From assembly GCA_018902385.1 (NCBI GenBank), contig JABSSW010000009.1, positions 682,001-746,000 on the forward strand: a stretch of DNA of 64,000 nucleotides, read 5' to 3'. Made by a program: the position numbers and the translations under genes. The stretch comes from Physcia stellaris. Its lineage: Eukaryota; Ascomycota; Lecanoromycetes; Caliciales; Physciaceae. The notes under the pieces were generated by a model. The model saw only the letters and a program-made list of their open reading frames with translations. It ran no database searches and was not told the DNA's origin. Positions 45,682-55,640 of the stretch are shown here, piece after piece; positions within the stretch are counted from its first letter, which is position 1; every line of letters starts with the position of its first letter.

Positions 45682-46815
45682 TCATGTTGGGGGCTTGCTT
45701 GTCTTTCCATATAGTCCGCCTTGTTGTCGACGTAACTCGAGCGCGCGTTTGTACGGCGGTGCTGTTGGCGGCTGTACAGGATCCAGGCTTACCCTGTCCT
45801 TTGGTAGATAATATGTTGCATCTGAATCGAATGCAGATAAGTCTCCACAGGCAACGAATGGTGCTATCCAACGATTATCATCCTCCTCGTCTGACTCGAA
45901 CTCAAGTACAGTTACGCCGTCATCTCGAATTGTACGTCGTTGGCGATCGACGAACCCTTGGGTATCTTTCGATCGGTCGGTTTCGTTTCTTTTCGGTAGC
46001 TCAGCACTTCGTCCTATTGGCCTCTCAGGATCGATTTTGTAGCCTTTCGGCAGGTTAAACCCTTCGGAGACTACAAAAGCTTCCAGACTGCTGGCTCTTG
46101 AGCTTCGCGGCTTCGCGCAATGCACCGTCTTGAAGAAACATCTTAGTTGAGCATAGATAAGATCGACATCTTTCGCCCTGAAGATTTTGGCTACAAATTT
46201 CCCGCCCGGTCTCAATACTCTCAATGCCAGATTAAGTGCCGCGAATAATAGCTGGGCCTGCACGTAGATGTCTAGATCGTGTAAGCCTGTAACATCAGGA
46301 GCTCCATCACTGATGACGAGATCTACGGGGTGACTTCCGTCAGATGTTCTAGGATCGTAGGTATCTGGGTCTAGAGCTTGAAGTATTTTTGGGATAGTCA
46401 AAGGATTGGTGATGTCTGCCTTGATGGTCGTAATCCCTTCCAAAGTCGACATCGGCTGAAGGTCAACTGCAACAATTTTAACGCCTTGTCGAGGCTTGAG
46501 AAGGCCTTCTTCTTCTGCCTGGTGGGGACCTTCATCTTGCTCCAGACCGGCAGCTTCGGCAACGATTTTCCGCTCCTTTCGCTGTTTTTCTTCCCAAGCT
46601 CGTCTGCCAAAACTCTCCCCCTTGACCAAAACTCTTGATAGAACTTGACTCCAGCTTCCAGGTGCTGCACATAGATCTACAACCCGCGTGACACCATCGA
46701 ATAGATTGAATTGTTCGTCAATCTGGATCAATTTGAATGCTGAGCGGGCACGCCACCCCTGCTCTTTTGCAAGACGATAATATGCATCACGTTTGTCCTT
46801 CGATGACTTACCCAT
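45682..46815 (-). CDS. tRNA 2'-O-methyltransferase Trm7 (FtsJ family)
   Basis: A single exon of 377 codons. The start MGKSSKDKRDAYYRLAKEQG is typical of Trm7. FtsJ/RrmJ motifs follow: RSAFKL with the first catalytic Lys, VVDLCAAPGSWSQVLS (SAM site), VDLVISDGAPDVTG with the catalytic Asp, GGKFVAKIFR with the second Lys, and SLEAFVV with the Glu, completing the K-D-K-E set. The enzyme methylates ribose at positions 32 and 34 of the anticodon loop of several cytosolic tRNAs, with partner proteins Trm732 and Trm734. An insert of about 50 residues after VLVKGES is rich in Glu/Lys, common in filamentous fungi. It is divergent from Mak5, with 252 bp between the starts. Confidence 0.93.
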   Translation of the reverse strand: MGKSSKDKRDAYYRLAKEQGWRARSAFKLIQIDEQFNLFDGVTRVVDLCAAPGSWSQVLSRVLVKGESFGRRAWEEKQRKERKIVAEAAGLEQDEGPHQAEEEGLLKPRQGVKIVAVDLQPMSTLEGITTIKADITNPLTIPKILQALDPDTYDPRTSDGSHPVDLVISDGAPDVTGLHDLDIYVQAQLLFAALNLALRVLRPGGKFVAKIFRAKDVDLIYAQLRCFFKTVHCAKPRSSRASSLEAFVVSEGFNLPKGYKIDPERPIGRSAELPKRNETDRSKDTQGFVDRQRRTIRDDGVTVLEFESDEEDDNRWIAPFVACGDLSAFDSDATYYLPKDRVSLDPVQPPTAPPYKRALELRRQQGGLYGKTSKPPT

Positions 46816-47067
46816 CGAATATGCCGAACATCCACGCGGATGATATCAGTTATAGAAGTGACGGCATCAAAACGAGGTCCTCAGTGCGTTTGTCTCTGCT
46901 ACCCAGACCCCTGGAAAGATGCCCGAGCCCGGTGACCCTTCGGCTACACGGCCCGAGACAACAGTGCATCGTAAATGCATTGAATCAGCCCTAAGGGTCT
47001 TGGCATGAATTTAATTAGTACCCTGAAATTTCTGACTTGGCACAGAATGCGCCCTTGTAACCTCGGA
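46816..47067. promoter_or_regulatory. Bidirectional promoter region of Trm7 and Mak5, with an LTR-like fragment
   Basis: 252 bp between divergent start codons. It includes 46916-46961, whose last 21 bases (46941-46961, CGGCTACACGGCCCGAG...) are identical to 16229-16249 upstream of the RanGTP-binding gene. This is likely a fragment of a dispersed element now sitting in a shared promoter. Confidence 0.55.
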
Positions 47068-49503
47068 ATGGCTCCGATCACTGGCAAAAGATCCAGGGGG
47101 AACACATTGGAGGTACCGAAAAAGCGCCAGCGGGTTGAAGGTGTTCTGAAGACGAAAACCAAGCCAAGCATCAATGCCTTGGACTCGCTTCGTTGGAAGC
47201 AAGTCACTTTGCCTGACCGGCTCGAGGATGCGGAAGGCTTCTTTGGCCTTGAAGAGGTTGAGGATGTGGATGTTGTGAGAGATACCCAATCTGGTAGAAT
47301 AGAATTCAGGGTGGGTAGGACTCACTGCATACCCCGGTCGGTGAGGAGACGCTAATCGTCAATAGAGTACTCTTGACGAACAAAGCCGAGGATCGGCGGA
47401 GCTCCCAGTCCATATCAAGCATACAGGCAATGGTAATGACGAGAGTGAAGACGAGTGGGATGGCTTTGAGAGCTCGGTAACTAGTAATTCCAAAGCTGGC
47501 ACGTCTTCACAAGCAGCGAAGGGATTATCGTCTCGAGACCATCCCAAGGAATCGAGCAAATCCAAGAAGGCAAAGCAGAAAATCAATGGTGCTGTCGAAA
47601 TCGGAGGAGACCAAGAACTTGGGAAGAGCACCTTCGAAGCTCTAAATAAGGAGGTAGCTGGGGAAGCCGACGGTGAGCATTGGGGAGGTATTTATCTGAG
47701 TAGTGTAGGAGATTGACGTCGGGTAGTTTCCGCTTGGAGCTCTCTGGGTCTGTCCTCTCACACGACATCATCTCTTTCGCGACTCGGATTTTCAAACCCG
47801 ACACCAATTCAGAGTACGGCGATTCCGGAAATTCTGAATGGCCACGATGTCATTGGCAAGGCGTCTACTGGCTCTGGCAAAACCCTAGCCTTTGGCATTC
47901 CAATACTTGAACATTACTTGGACACGTATAAGGGAGGCTTGTTCAAGTCGAAAGCCAACGGACCAAAGATTCCTACTGCCCTGGTTCTGTCACCCACTCG
48001 AGAGCTCGCGCATCAGCTGTCTGCGCATCTGACAGATCTGTGCTCACATGATGGACGTGAAAGCCCTCGAATAGTGACTCTTACAGGAGGACTCTCGATG
48101 CACAAGCAGCAACGCCTGCTTCACGATGCAGATATTATCATTGGAACACCGGGGCGATTATGGGAAGTGATTAGCGGGAGCACAGGCTTGATCAAGTCAC
48201 TAAAGCAGATTCGGTACTTGGTAGTAGATGAAGCAGATCGGCTGCTCAGCGAAGGCCATTTCAAGGAAGTCGAGGAGATTCTCAATGCATTAGATCGAGA
48301 AATGGCGAACGAGGATGGCGAAAGAAGTGATGCAGAAGAAAAACCAAAAGCTCAGAGGCAGACATTAGTGTTTTCTGCAACTTTTCAGAGAGATCTTCAG
48401 CAGAAACTTGCAGGCAAAGGTAAGCCGTTCGGGAGCGATCTCATGGACAAGCAAGAGTCCATGGAGTACTTGTTAAAAAAGCTCAACTTCCGAGACGAAA
48501 AGCCCAAATTCATTGATGTTGATCCTGTTTCTCAGATGGCACGAGGATTAAAGGAGGGCATTGTGGAATGCGCTGGCTTGGAAAAGGTATCCACTTTCTC
48601 TCCCCCTATCTTCCGTCCCTGGCCTATATCTAAGTATCGCAGGACCTCTACCTCTACGCGCTCCTTCTCCATAACCCCTCCATCCGTACCTTAGTCTTCA
48701 CCAACTCCATCCCCTCTGTTCGCCGCTTAACCTCCCTCCTCCAAACTCTCTCCGTTCCTGCGCACGCACTCCACTCGCAAATGCCGCAAAAGGCCCGCCT
48801 CCGTTCCGTTGAGCGTTTTTCATCCCCCACAGATCCCGGCTCGATACTCATAGCAACAGACGTTGCAGCTCGCGGGCTCGACATCCCATCCATCCAACTA
48901 GTCCTACATTATCATGTTCCGCGAGCGGCAGATATGTACGTGCATCGATCTGGGAGGACAGCGCGCGCCGAGAAGTCCGGGTCAAGCATCTTACTTTGCG
49001 CGCCCGAGGAAGTTCAAGGCGTAAGGCGATTGGTGGCGAAGGTGCATGCCCGCCACGCGGTGATTGATAACAAGAACTTCTTCCTCCGAAGTATCGAGCT
49101 TGACCGTCGTGTCGTCTCTCGCCTCAAAGCCCGCGTTACACTTGCGAAAAAGATCTCCGACTCCTTGCTCGCAAAGGAGAAGAAGGGCAGCGAAGATAGC
49201 TGGCTGAAATCCGCAGCTGAAGACCTAGGGGTCGAGTATGACAGCGAGGAATTCGCGGAAAATGAGAGGAAGGGAAAGGGAAGAGGGGCGGGAAGGAAGA
49301 AGGCCGAAAAGGAGGCTAGGGGATTGACGAGGGCGGAGGTGGGTGCGTTAAGAGCGGAGCTGAGAGAGATGTTGGGGAAGCGGGTTAATGTGGGGGTTAG
49401 TGAGAGGTATTTGACGGCTGGAGGTGTGGACGTCGATGATCTGCTGGAAGGTAGTAAGGGGGATTTTCTGGGCAGATTAGATGGTGGGATGGAGCTGTTC
49501 TGA
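47068..49503 (+). CDS. DEAD-box ATP-dependent RNA helicase Mak5
   Basis: Exons 47068-47310, 47366-47672, 47727-48586 and 48643-49503 (2,271 nt, 756 aa). The N-terminal 190 residues are charged. Then come VSAWSSLGLS and the Q motif (GFSNPTPIQ), motif I ASTGSGKT (near 228), PTRELAHQ, TPGRLWE, motif II VVDEADRLL (near 348), SAT, and in the second RecA domain LVFTNS, ATDVAARGLDIP and HRSGRTAR. A basic tail follows. The long insert after SAT and the tail are Mak5-like. Mak5 acts in the nucleolus in 60S subunit assembly. The start was set at 47068 (MAPITGKRSRG) rather than the earlier in-frame ATG, to fit the family. The 54-nt introns at 47311-47365 and 47673-47726 were chosen by frame and conserved text (EADVSAW). 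Confidence 0.9.
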
Positions 49504-49871
49504 TCATTGCGGAATGATAGGTAGGAAGATACTTACAAAAAGTCACGGACAGCTAAGTACAATAATCTCCTTATATCATACGAAGATCTTCTCGTTGCTC
49601 TTCATAAACAAACCTCAAATAAAGATCCGCTGCAGCCTCTCTACCCACATTAATATCCAAATGCCACAAATATTTCTCCTCAAAAATAATGGACTCTATG
49701 GGAGGGCCCAATGAGTGCACTCACTCAGCCACTGAGGCCTTGCAGACCGCGACTCGAGGCCCTTACTGCTATCTCATCGCTTCGATAGGTTTCTTGCCGA
49801 GTTACGATTGGGAAAGTCAAAAACAAAAATATGTCTCTTGTTGTCAAACAACCTGTTTGACCCCGAAGAAC

Positions 49872-49936
49872 AATACCAGGATTCGAACAGCTGACTGTTC
49901 TAGGGTTTCAACCCACCCAGCCGGTTAAGGTATCCA
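49872..49936 (-). repeat. tRNA-like relic 1
   Basis: Read on the minus strand: ACCTTAACC, then GGGTTGAAACCC, then a B-box-like GTTCGAATCC. A partial acceptor pairing (ATACC with GGTAT) is possible, but the T-stem does not pair, so this is not a working tRNA gene. Confidence 0.45.
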
Positions 49937-50949
49937 CCCCCCATGAGGTAAATCGCATCTTGTAATTCGGTGAACCGAGACCCACGGGAATCTGTCCACG
50001 GACAAGATAAACAACGTTGTGGTATTTTCGTATATATTAACAACTCAATCCATTAAGGGCGGGCATTATAGTTCCAGCGAATGCAATGGATCCTACCCAG
50101 CGGACTCAATAGTGAATTCTGTCTGGCAAACTGCTGATCGATTGTCCACAAAAATAGGATGAAGCTGCGGATGCGATTCACATACTTATCCTAGGATCTA
50201 CGTGATGATTCCTAGACTATCGTCACCCTTCAGTTTGAAAGACTGATATCATGTTCTAAATCTAGCCGTTCAGCCCTCCTTTACCTGTGTGTAGGATAGC
50301 CGGGTGCTGGGTTTAAAAGACTACTGACAAGGACATGTCCTCTTACTAATAGGTGTTAGCACTCTACATTTCTCGGCCTATCGGTTCACGTGAAGATGTG
50401 AAGAACGATAGAAGGAGTAAGCCGGATACCAGTACTACTAATTGTAATGGCTCAGAGACTGGCACGGTTAATATGTGAGGATGCAAAAAATCTCTACGAT
50501 GGGTAGTCGAAGACTCGAAACCGGATGCTCGTGAGGAGATCATCAATCGGATTCCGCCGACATCACGAAGGATGATTCAAACGGAACTTAATGGATCGTT
50601 GCGAAGCCCATAAGGATTCAATTTGATCTATGCTTGAGTGCTCTCTCTGCGGCCAAGACTCTGGATTGTCCCTTCATGACCGATGGACCAAAATCATTGT
50701 TCTCAATCAATCAATGGATTGTGAGAGTGTTCCATTAGTCGAGGGCTTGGAAAGAATGCAATCAGTGCTGGGACGGTTCCAAGTTTTGCCAGCTTGCAAT
50801 AGGTCAGCAGAGGTGATAACCACGTATTCCCACTGCCCAGCTCATTCTCGACCTTTCCGAAGAAAAAATCCTCCAGACATTCAGGGAAAAATTTGATGGA
50901 GATCAGCCCAGTATCTAAACCTCGGGCATGACTCCGAATTTTCGTTACG

Positions 50950-51082
50950 ACTTTCATGGTCTCGAACTGGCACCCTCACAGCCCACAATGGAGGTTCAAC
51001 CCGTGCGAAACTAAGGTTTTCCCTCCCCATTTTTAACATTCAGAGCACGGCAGAAGTCTCTAACCACTGCACCAAGCAGCGA
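50950..51082 (-). repeat. tRNA-like relic 2 (SINE-like, with A box)
   Basis: The minus strand has an A-box-like TTGGTGCAGTGGTTAGAG near 51078, then CCTTAGTTTCGCACGGGTTGAA, split here by its own length, and a B-box-like AGTTCGAGACC near 50960. The A-B distance is about 105 nt, too long for a plain tRNA. It is probably a Pol III-derived repeat. Confidence 0.45.
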
Positions 51083-51588
51083 TAGATAATCGTCTGGGTC
51101 TTATTTGCGTAAATCATGAGGAAGCAGTTTTTCTTTCAGCAAATGAGATGACGGACGAGATCAACATCACCAAGTTGAAGATATCGCTCCAGCTGTGAAA
51201 AGCAGACCGCCTGCGTGTCGCGCAAGAATGCATCCGTGGGTATCCGCTCTGCAAAAGACTATCTAAGACATCGATATTGACGTGGATGGGAACCACTTGG
51301 ACAAATAGTCCTCTCATAAGCAGACAAGTAGCTATTAGGAAATATATGTCTACTCAGTAAAAACGCACTGTGCAATGTGCCTTATCCTTAGTAGTCGAAT
51401 GCTCTCACAGCAATCGTACACACCCCTCACAAATCCACTCCCTTCCCTCCCCCCTTCCTCAAAAAAACCCCCAAAAGATTGAGATCAACCCACCCCATCA
51501 TGCGGGTTGAGGTATCACTCCCTTCACGTACAAAGGGCAGGACGTAATCGAAGGATCATTATCATGAAAAGAACAGTGAACAATCTCG

Positions 51589-51653
51589 GACTCGAACTCT
51601 GTCCCCCGGATCCCACTAGTTTTAGCTTCAACCCGTGCGAGACTTAGGTTTAG
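51589..51653 (-). repeat. tRNA-like relic 3
   Basis: Minus strand: CCTAAGTCTCGCACGGGTTG then AAGC, a variable stretch, and GTTCGAGTCC. Same order of blocks as relics 1, 2 and 4. Confidence 0.45.
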
Positions 51654-51904
51654 GCTTTTTGGTAAATCGTGTTTCTGATTCTACACTAGCTGCTGGCGCT
51701 ATGTGCGCTATCGGTAATTTCGATATTTGGTTATTAGCAAAAATATATAGATTGTTGTAGTGAATGTTTTATGAGCTTATGCACTATGCTGGTGCCTGGG
51801 TGCATGTTGATGCCTTAAGCCTTAGAGAAAATACGGAATCGCAAGGCAGCTAAGGACACCGAGGCCTGAAGAAAAAAGCCAAAGAAATGTTTGAGCGGAC
51901 GGCT

Positions 51905-51971
51905 CCGCGATTTGAACCCTCAGTATCTATGGGACTAGCTTCAACCCGTCTTGCCGATGACTTAGGTATCC
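51905..51971 (-). repeat. tRNA-like relic 4
   Basis: Minus strand: GGATACCTAAGTC, GACGGGTTGAAGCTAGT, then GGGTTCAAATC. GCGGA at the 5' side can pair with TCCGC just beyond the 3' side. The D-arm does not fit a standard A box. Confidence 0.45.
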
Positions 51972-52130
51972 GCTGAAGATCGAAAAGCAACGGCTGGCAC
52001 GGTATTCCTCTAACGACCCACCGAGGGCCACCCCAGCATTCGGCATCGGATTTGCTTGTTCTCATAATCAAAAGCACCCATCTCTCGCCTTTCTCAGACG
52101 TGCAGTACCCTCAAGGACTATGTAACTCCC

Positions 52131-53652
52131 CTAATCCAACCCCTTTCTCCCACCCTCAAAAGCCTCAACATCATACTCCCCCGGATACTCATCCACCAAT
52201 CTCCTCAACTCCCCCATGTGCCTCTCCGCCTCTTCCGTCACCTCCTCATAAACATCCGTAAACATCTGCCTCAACCTCGGCTTCTTCTCCTTCTCCGCCT
52301 CGCTGAACGCCTTCAGCACCTCCTTCCTCACCGAGCTCCTCATCTCCCTCTCTTTCTCCTCATCCCAAATCCCCTTCGCTTCCATCCACTTCCGCAACCG
52401 CGTGATCGGATTGTCCCGCCTCTTCCAATCCTCCACCTCCACTCTGGCGCGGTACGCGAAGCTGTCGTCGCTCGTGCTGTGGTGCGAGACGCGGTAACTC
52501 ATCGCTTCGATCAGGATCGGTTTGCCGCCGTCTTGGAGCGCCATTTCGCGGGCTTTCTTGGTGACTTCGCGCACGGCGAAGATGTCGTTGCCGTCGACGC
52601 GGATGGTGTCGATGCCGTAGCCTACTCCGCGGCTCGCGATGCCGTCGCCACGGTATTGCTCTAGTGTGGGCGTGGAGATGGCGTAGCCGTTGTTGCGGCA
52701 GATGAAGACGATGGGGCAGGAACGTGTCGCTGCGATGTTGAGCGCGGCATGGAAGTCGCCCTCGCTGGCTGCGCCTTCGCCGAAATAGCAAACGCATATC
52801 CTCGGTGTTATATTGGGGTTTTGGAGTGATTGGATCTTGAGAGCGTAGGCGGCACCGGCTGCTTGTGGGATTTGGGTCGCGAGGGGGAGGAAATGGTGTG
52901 GATGTTGAGTTTGGAGCTGCCGTAGTGGACGGGCATGTTGCGGCCTTTGCCGCTGTCTTTACAGTTGGCGAAGAGCTGGTTCATGAAGTTGGAGAGGGTG
53001 AAGCCGCGCTGTTGAAAGACGCCCGTTTCGCGGTATTGGGCGAAAATTACGTCTGAAGGTATGAGTGCTGAGGCGGAACCGATAGCTATGCCTTCCTCGC
53101 CGGCTGAGACCTTGTTTGTATCAATGGCCTGCGCTAATGGATGCTGGCATTTGGACATACCATGTAGAAGCTTAAGCGACCTTGCCTTTGAGCGTCGAAC
53201 ATGATCAGGTCCATTATACTGACTATTACACTGGAAGCCCCGGTCAGCTCTTATAGCTGTAGTCCAGGCTAGGAGGTCTTATACCCGTCAACATGTTTTT
53301 GTACCACGTCAAGACCTCCTCATCGGTAACATCAGGGGGCTCTCGATCCTTGTCAACAATGACACCGTCCGAGTCCATGACTCTGTAGGTCGGGATTGCT
53401 GGATGGGTAGAGGGCCGCTCGAAGGACATGTTGGTGGTGAACTTGCTGTTGACAGCACCCGGGAAGTGTACACTAGGATCTTATCAACATACATCGTCAA
53501 TTACTTAAATCAATGGCTTACTGGTCTGAGCCTGGCCTCTGAGAGACCGAGCTCCATCTTATGCTCTGGCGGAGGTATTGAAGCGCACCAAGACGTAGAA
53601 TGTGTTTTCGGCCACTAAAAGTTGAGAAAGCCTTCGAAATTCCCCGTAACAT
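52131..53652 (-). CDS. Branched-chain 2-oxo acid dehydrogenase E1 alpha subunit, with one-base frameshift
   Basis: Exons 53652-53522, 53472-53285, 53222-53161 and 53110-52131. The start MLRGISKAFSTFSGRKHILR is Arg/Ser-rich, as in mitochondrial presequences. Then come VHFPGAVNSKF, TYRVMDSDGVI, SIMDLIMFDAQRQGRLSFYM, VSAGEEGIAIGSASAL, YRETGVFQQRGFTLSNFMNQ and the thiamine-diphosphate motif GEGAASEGDFHAALN...CRNNGYAIST, then the phosphorylation loop YRVSHHSTSDDSFAYR. E1 decarboxylates the keto acids of Leu, Ile and Val in the mitochondrial matrix. The exons total 1,361 nt, one base short of a full frame. Frame is lost in the C5 run at 52882-52886 (coding TCCTCCCCCTCGCG); six C would fit the family's SSPLATQIPQ. 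This is a homopolymer error or a recent lesion, since the rest is well conserved. Confidence 0.88.
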
Positions 53653-53993
53653 GATGCTATCGTTCAATCATTCTCGTTGGGCCCGGGAGAGCAGATGGTA
53701 AAGAGGGAACTGGACAAGGGTGATGGCTGATAATGGCATTCAGCCTTATCGGCTAGCATCGGCATATCCCGTTACCGCGACGAGTCCGAAAGCAGTGTCG
53801 TCGCTTTCCCAGGCATGGCTGTGTCAAGCCTTGATGACATGCAATTAAAATATTTTGTAGGATACTATTGTGAAGAATTGAAGCGCGCTCAATCCCCATC
53901 GTCCACATCTTTTGGAGGTATGCAATCGCTGTAAGCTGAGCCAGAAACACCAACGCTATGCATTTTTCACCAGCTGTTCACCCAATTATGCCG
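53653..53993. other. Short spacer between BCKDH E1 alpha and Coq5
   Basis: 341 bp, head of one minus-strand gene and tail of the next. It should contain the E1 alpha promoter. Nothing specific seen. Confidence 0.5.
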
Positions 53994-55057
53994 TCAAACA
54001 ATGGGCTTTATCCCCTTATGTATACATGCTATTCCTCCCATCAGATCTTCCCACCCTCCTCCTTCCCCTCCCTCTTCTCTTTCTGCCCCGGTGTCTCTTG
54101 GCACGATAAATCCTGCCTGCCTTATCAACCCCTCAAACTCCCTCTGACTTGGGAATCGCTCAATACTCTCCACAAGATATTGATAGCTATCCCTGTCACC
54201 CGCGACCAATTGTCCAATAAGTGGTATCGCCCCAAAACTCCATCTTTTGTAGAAAGCGTTCAGCAGCGGGTTCCCCACCTTGCTGAACTCTAAGCACGCA
54301 AAAACGCCGCCCGGCTTCAGCACGCGATGTGCCTCGCGCAGCGTGTTTGGGATAGAAGTAAAATTCCTGATGCCAAAGGCGACGGTATAGAGATCGATAC
54401 TGGAGCTTTCGATGGCGGAGAGGTCTTCCGCATTAGCCTCGAGGTAGTCTATGCGATCGCTATTTGCGTAGGCGGTTTGCGCGATTCGTTTTCGGCCTTC
54501 TGAGAGCATCTGAGGGTTGATGTCGCTGATTGTGACGCTGGTATGACGATCATTATTGACTAGGGTAGCATGATCGAGGAGCCGAAGGGCAATGTCGCCG
54601 GTACCCCCTGCAATGTCGAGAATCTTTTGGGCTTGAGGAGAGGGATTCGAAGAGGAAGCGATAGAAGAAGGACGAATACCGGGGTTGATGGAGCGTACGA
54701 AGCGATCTTTCCAGAGACGGTGGGTATAGAGGGACATCAGGTCATTCATGGTGTCATAATTGGCAGCAACTGAAGAGAAGACGGCACCAACTGTAGGTCG
54801 AGAGTTTTAGCAGGTATATTCCGATCATTGTCCCGATTTTGAAGGATGAGAAACGAAGGGTTACCTCTGGATGCTTTTTGTGATTCCTCAACGGTCTCGA
54901 AACCAAAGTGAGTGGTCTTTGCATCATGAGCTTGGGTTTGGGATTGGGCTTGCGCAAGTCGTAGGGAGCAGGAGAAACAGCGATAAGACTGGCTTGGGGA
55001 TTGGCTCAATCTAGTTGTGGGACAGGAGGAAGTCCTCCAAACTCGTGGTAAAGACAT
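53994..55057 (-). CDS. Coq5, mitochondrial ubiquinone C-methyltransferase
   Basis: Exons 55057-54865 and 54790-53994 (990 nt, 329 aa). The first 40 residues are Arg/Ser-rich without acidic residues until AHDAKTTHFGFETV, a mitochondrial presequence followed by the conserved start. The methyltransferase core has SSVAANYDTMNDLMSLYTHR LWK, the SAM loop ILDIAGGTGDIALRLLDH, SDINPQMLSEGRKR, TVAFGIRNFT and HRVLKPGGVFACLEFSK, the UbiE/Coq5 signatures. It methylates the ring of the benzoquinol intermediate in coenzyme Q synthesis as part of the CoQ synthome on the inner membrane. The tail is Glu/Gly-rich (REEGGEGGGWEDL). The single intron (54791-54864) restores KASRVGAVFSS. Confidence 0.93.
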
Positions 55058-55640
55058 GATCTGAACTCAAGAGTTATCATAAAGAAAATACTACAGTACG
55101 TAATTTGGACATGACTTGGAGGCTTCGGGTAGGGCTTAGCATCAGATGTGGGGTACCGGGAAGATCCGTCGGGTCCATAAACCTTTGACTCCGCTTTGAG
55201 CCTCGTCTCCGCATGGATGATCTACTTTAAACGATCTACCATCATGTCCTCGTTCTATTGATAGCGACTGCTCACTTGGCCCAAAGCATACGTACCCTTG
55301 TCCGCTAGATTTAACCTTCAAATAGACGAAGTACATCTCAGTATCAACTTGGAAGATTCTACATGGTCCCGTAACGCCCATGATCCTTATCCGGGAATAC
55401 AAAGCGTCTTCTGAATTCGTGATTCGTGTATGGAAAACTCATCTACAAACGAATCTGGACCAGAGACAGTGAGGTGTAGCAAACAGAAGCAGATCTCGTC
55501 CAAGCAATGCGATTTCGCCTTCATTAGTAAGTGCTTATAGTCTGCTGCTTCTGTCCAAAACTGTGGGCGATCTGCCAACTCCAGCTGCAATCCCCGTCTC
55601 AAGTGCAATCTGTACCAAGGTCTTCTCACTAAGACCGCCC
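55058..55640. other. Spacer between Coq5 and the RBR ligase
   Basis: It should hold the Coq5 promoter and the 3' end of the RBR gene. A minus-strand frame from an ATG near 55382 begins MGVTG but lacks the GKS of a P-loop, and I do not call it a gene. Confidence 0.5.

Larger units (their letters stand above)
49504..52130. other. Long spacer with tRNA-like relics
   Basis: 2.6 kb with no supported protein gene. At least four short tRNA-like or SINE-like sequences on the minus strand are listed separately. The Mak5 3' end lies at the left. Confidence 0.6.

Noticed and set aside
55142-55402. Small minus-strand frame with MGVTG, considered as a P-loop GTPase fragment
   Set aside because: The GKS/T of the P-loop is missing and no other G motif can be pointed to.
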